In this document: piece by piece, positions 61,768 to 64,000 of the stretch
Position numbering within the stretch: the stretch's first letter is position 1
Layout of the letters: each line of letters begins with the position of its first letter
Assembly: GCF_018070025.1 (NCBI RefSeq)
Contig: NZ_JAGPYQ010000001.1
Coordinates: forward strand, 2,232,001-2,296,000
Length of the DNA stretch: 64,000 nt
Origin: Streptomyces liliiviolaceus
GTDB lineage: Bacteria > Actinomycetota > Actinomycetes > Streptomycetales > Streptomycetaceae
Direction: 5' to 3'
The notes under the pieces: model-generated
What the model was told of the DNA's origin: nothing
What the model saw: the letters and a program-made list of their open reading frames with translations, nothing else
Databases searched by the model: none
Made by a program: the position numbers and the translations under genes

Positions 61768-63039
61768 CTACCGGTCGCTGGTCACCGTGACCTTCTCGTC
61801 GTTCTTCAGCTGCTCGACCAGCTGCTTGACCTTGGCGGTGTCCCACTGGAGGTTGCCGTTGCCGGTGTTGCCCGAGATCGGCATGTTCATCGACTTGCCG
61901 TCGCCGCTGGTGACGCCCTTCATGGCCAGGAACATCGAGCCGAGGTCCCACAGCGACATGTCCTTGTCGACGGTGAGGGTGTCGAGGCCGGAGCTGAGCG
62001 TCGGGTAGAGCTTGAAGGGGTTCAGGACCGTGGACGGGGTCGCCGTCTGGTTGGCGAGCGCCGAGAGGAACTTCTGCTGGTTCTTCGTACGGTCCAGGTC
62101 GCTGCCCGCGAGCGCGTACCGGGTGCGGACGAACGCCAGGGACTGCTCGCCGTTGAGGGTCTGCTTGCCCGCCTCGAAGTCGGCGCCGGACTTGGTGTCC
62201 TTCATGCCGCCCTTGGGGATCTCGATCTCCACGCCGCCGACGGAGTCGACGATCTTGGCGAAGCCGGCGAAGCCGATCTCCGCGTAGTGGTCGATGCGCA
62301 GGCCCGTGTTGGCCTCGACGGTCCGTACGAGCAGCTCGGGGCCGTCCTCCGCGTACGCGGCGTTCAGCTTCACCTGGCGGCCGGTGCCCTGGAAGGTCTT
62401 GCCGGACTCGGAGCCCTTGAAGGTGGGGATCGTCACGTTCGAGTCGCGGGGCAGCGAGATCATCGTGTTCCCGTTGTCGCCCACGTGCAGGATCATCATC
62501 GAGTCCGTGCGCTTGCCGTCGGCGGAGCCCGTGTGGAGCTTCTTCTTCTCCTCGGCGGACATGCCCTCGCGGCTGTCGGAGCCGACGATCAGGTAGTTCG
62601 TGCCCTCGCCCGCGTCGGGACGGTCGATGACCTTCGACAGGTCGACGTCCCGGTTGAGCTTGGAGTCGGCCCAGAAGTACGTGCCCACGGTCACCACGAC
62701 GAGCACGGTGACCACGGTGATCGAGATCCACTTGATCCGCTTGCGCCAGTTCGGCGCGGGGCGGCCGGGCCGGCCGTCGGGGCCGGGGCCCTGCGTCCCG
62801 CCGCCGCCCCCGTAGACCTGCCCCGTGTTGTATCCGTCGTAGCCGTCGTCACCGTGACCGTCGGTGTACGACTGCTGCGGCGGGACCCCGTGAGGAGGCG
62901 CCGAGGAGTGCGGGGCGCCGGCCGGGCCGCGCTGCACCTGCCGCATCACGCGGGCACCCTCGGGCCGGGCGCTCGCGCTGCCACGGCCTTGGCGGTCGCC
63001 GCCGTTGTTTCCGGACCATCCCTGGGGCCAATCGTTCAT
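61768..63039 (-). CDS. LytR-CpsA-Psr (LCP) family protein, copy 2
   Basis: 423 aa with a long cytoplasmic head (about 100 residues, Gly/Pro/Tyr-rich, with GDDGYDGYNTGQVYGGGGG), one membrane span (WISITVVTVLVVVTVGTYFW), then the LCP domain: NYLIVGSDSREGMS, TDSMMILHV, MISLPRDSNVTI, VRTRYALAGSDLDRTKNQQK. Catalytic arginines are present. Second LCP in the window, so it is one of several wall-glycopolymer ligases expected in this genome. Confidence 0.92.
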   Translation of the reverse strand: MNDWPQGWSGNNGGDRQGRGSASARPEGARVMRQVQRGPAGAPHSSAPPHGVPPQQSYTDGHGDDGYDGYNTGQVYGGGGGTQGPGPDGRPGRPAPNWRKRIKWISITVVTVLVVVTVGTYFWADSKLNRDVDLSKVIDRPDAGEGTNYLIVGSDSREGMSAEEKKKLHTGSADGKRTDSMMILHVGDNGNTMISLPRDSNVTIPTFKGSESGKTFQGTGRQVKLNAAYAEDGPELLVRTVEANTGLRIDHYAEIGFAGFAKIVDSVGGVEIEIPKGGMKDTKSGADFEAGKQTLNGEQSLAFVRTRYALAGSDLDRTKNQQKFLSALANQTATPSTVLNPFKLYPTLSSGLDTLTVDKDMSLWDLGSMFLAMKGVTSGDGKSMNMPISGNTGNGNLQWDTAKVKQLVEQLKNDEKVTVTSDR

Positions 63040-63158
63040 GCGACCCAGTGTGCAGTGCGCGAGGGTGTGGCATACAAGGGTCTTCGGAAAATCGGATCAG
63101 GGCTGTTGCCAAGCTGATGCAAAGCGGGCCTTGCGCGCCCCGGCATAGGGTGGACGGC

Positions 63159-63704
63159 ATGACAGACCAGGCCACCACCCCGGAATCCGATATTCCGGGC
63201 AAGCCGACTTCGGCGTCCCGGACCACCCTCAGCCACATCATGAGCCACAACGACACCAACCTGCTGGGGACGGTGCACGGTGGGGTGATCATGAAGCTCG
63301 TCGACGACGCGGCGGGGGCCGTGGCGGGGCGGCACTCGGGTGGGCCCGCCGTCACCGCGTCCATGGACGAGATGGCGTTCCTGGAACCCGTACGCGTAGG
63401 CGACCTGGTCCATGTGAAGGCACAGGTCAACTGGACCGGGCGTACGTCCATGGAGGTCGGCGTCCGGGTGCTCGCCGAGCGGTGGAACGAGTCGACGCCG
63501 CCGCAGCAGGTGGGGTCGGCGTATCTCGTGTTCGCGGCGGTGGACGCGGACGGGAAGCCGCGGCCGGTGCCGCCTGTGTGTCCGGAGACGGAGCGGGACG
63601 AACGCCGTTACCAGGAGGCGCAGATCCGCCGCCGGCACCGGCTGGCTCGCCGCCGGGCGATCCTGGCCCTCCGCGAACGCCGCGCGGCGGAGGGCTTGGA
63701 CTAA
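63159..63704 (+). CDS. Acyl-CoA thioesterase (hotdog fold)
   Basis: 181 aa from ATG 63159. Hotdog motif NLLGTVHGGVIMKLVDDAA near residues 34-52, followed by VTASMDEMAFLEPVRVGDLV and AQVNWTGRTSMEVGVRVLAE. A basic, Arg-rich C-terminal tail (IRRRHRLARRRAILALRERR) is added. Likely hydrolyses acyl-CoA in the cytoplasm. The upstream frame from 63048 has no homology. Confidence 0.9.
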   Translation: MTDQATTPESDIPGKPTSASRTTLSHIMSHNDTNLLGTVHGGVIMKLVDDAAGAVAGRHSGGPAVTASMDEMAFLEPVRVGDLVHVKAQVNWTGRTSMEVGVRVLAERWNESTPPQQVGSAYLVFAAVDADGKPRPVPPVCPETERDERRYQEAQIRRRHRLARRRAILALRERRAAEGLD

Positions 63705-63735
63705 CGGTCCGGCCCACGTGGGCGCGCCCAAAGGA

Positions 63736-63972
63736 TTGCGCAGTTCCCCGCGCCCCTCAAAGACAAAAGACTGCGCAGTTCCCCGCGCCCCCAAGAAGCA
63801 GGCCGTCTCGCACCCGCGGGTCCGCGGTGGCCGGCCGCGCAGTTCCCCGCGCCCCTAAGGGCTCGGCTGCGCCCTCGCCCCCTCAGGGGCGCGGGGAACG
63901 GCGCAATCTTTTGTCTTTGAGGGGCGCGAGGAACTACGCAGTCCTCTGCCTCTAGGGGCGCGGGGAACGGCG
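63736..63972. repeat. Intergenic repeat cluster, 6 cores in both orientations
   Basis: Forward cores at 63744, 63779 and 63843; reverse cores at 63886, 63921 (variant, GGGGCGCGAGGAA) and 63955. The forward and reverse groups face each other and can fold. It occupies most of 63705-64000; no gene is seen there and the window ends inside the gap. Confidence 0.88.
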
Positions 63973-64000
63973 CGGCCGGCCGCCGCGGACCCGCAGATGT

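Overview
The window is a chromosomal segment of a high-GC actinomycete, almost certainly a Streptomyces. The evidence is the very high third-position GC, many GTG/TTG starts, the gene order of the ribosomal superoperon through rpoA, truA, rplM-rpsI, glmM, coaA, glmS, acpS, alr and the tsaE/tsaB/rimI/tsaD set, an abaA-like DUF397/HTH/ATPase trio, an ECF42-DGPF pair, and an abundant intergenic repeat built on the core TTCCCCGCGCCCC. I saw no rRNA, tRNA, insertion sequence, phage gene or CRISPR array. Layout. 1-8.9 kb: S10 and spc operons from a truncated rplD to rplO, ending in a strong terminator. 9-12 kb: secY-adk-map. 12.3-16.7 kb: infA, rpmJ, rpsM, rpsK, rpoA, rplQ, truA. 17-23.6 kb: a tightly packed five-gene set for a surface or extracellular polysaccharide (BcsA-like synthase, GH26-like lipoprotein, GT-C transferase, UDP-glucose dehydrogenase, polyprenol-phosphate hexose synthase) placed between truA and rplM. 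25-31.4 kb: rplM-rpsI, glmM, coaA and glmS. GlmS and GlmM catalyse successive steps towards UDP-GlcNAc. 31.3-34 kb: DUF397/HTH/ATPase trio plus an Rpn-like PD-(D/E)XK protein. 34-44.6 kb: acpS, nnrD, an L,D-transpeptidase, alr, an alpha/beta hydrolase and the t6A tRNA modification genes tsaE, tsaB and tsaD with rimI. 44.7-51.5 kb: GH3 glycosidase, sugar ABC transporter and divergent LacI regulator, laid out like bxlREFGA. 51.6-64 kb: two LytR-CpsA-Psr proteins, the DGPF/ECF42 pair, an M19-dipeptidase-like protein that has lost nearly all its metal ligands, small secreted and regulatory proteins, a second UDP-glucose dehydrogenase, an acyl-CoA dehydrogenase and a thioesterase. How the genes work together: the left two thirds is housekeeping (translation, secretion, amino-sugar and cell-wall precursors). 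Woven into it are cell-envelope functions: two Ugd paralogues, two LCP ligases, one intact and one degenerate L,D-transpeptidase-fold protein, alanine racemase, GlmS/GlmM and the polysaccharide cassette. The most unusual items are the 27-core repeat family at 11 intergenic loci, the metal-ligand-free M19 paralogue, the polysaccharide cassette, the His-rich tail on TsaD, a perfect 20-bp palindrome before a 64-codon ORF, and a good ECF42-type promoter before the DGPF gene. All calls come from reading the sequence; no database search was run.
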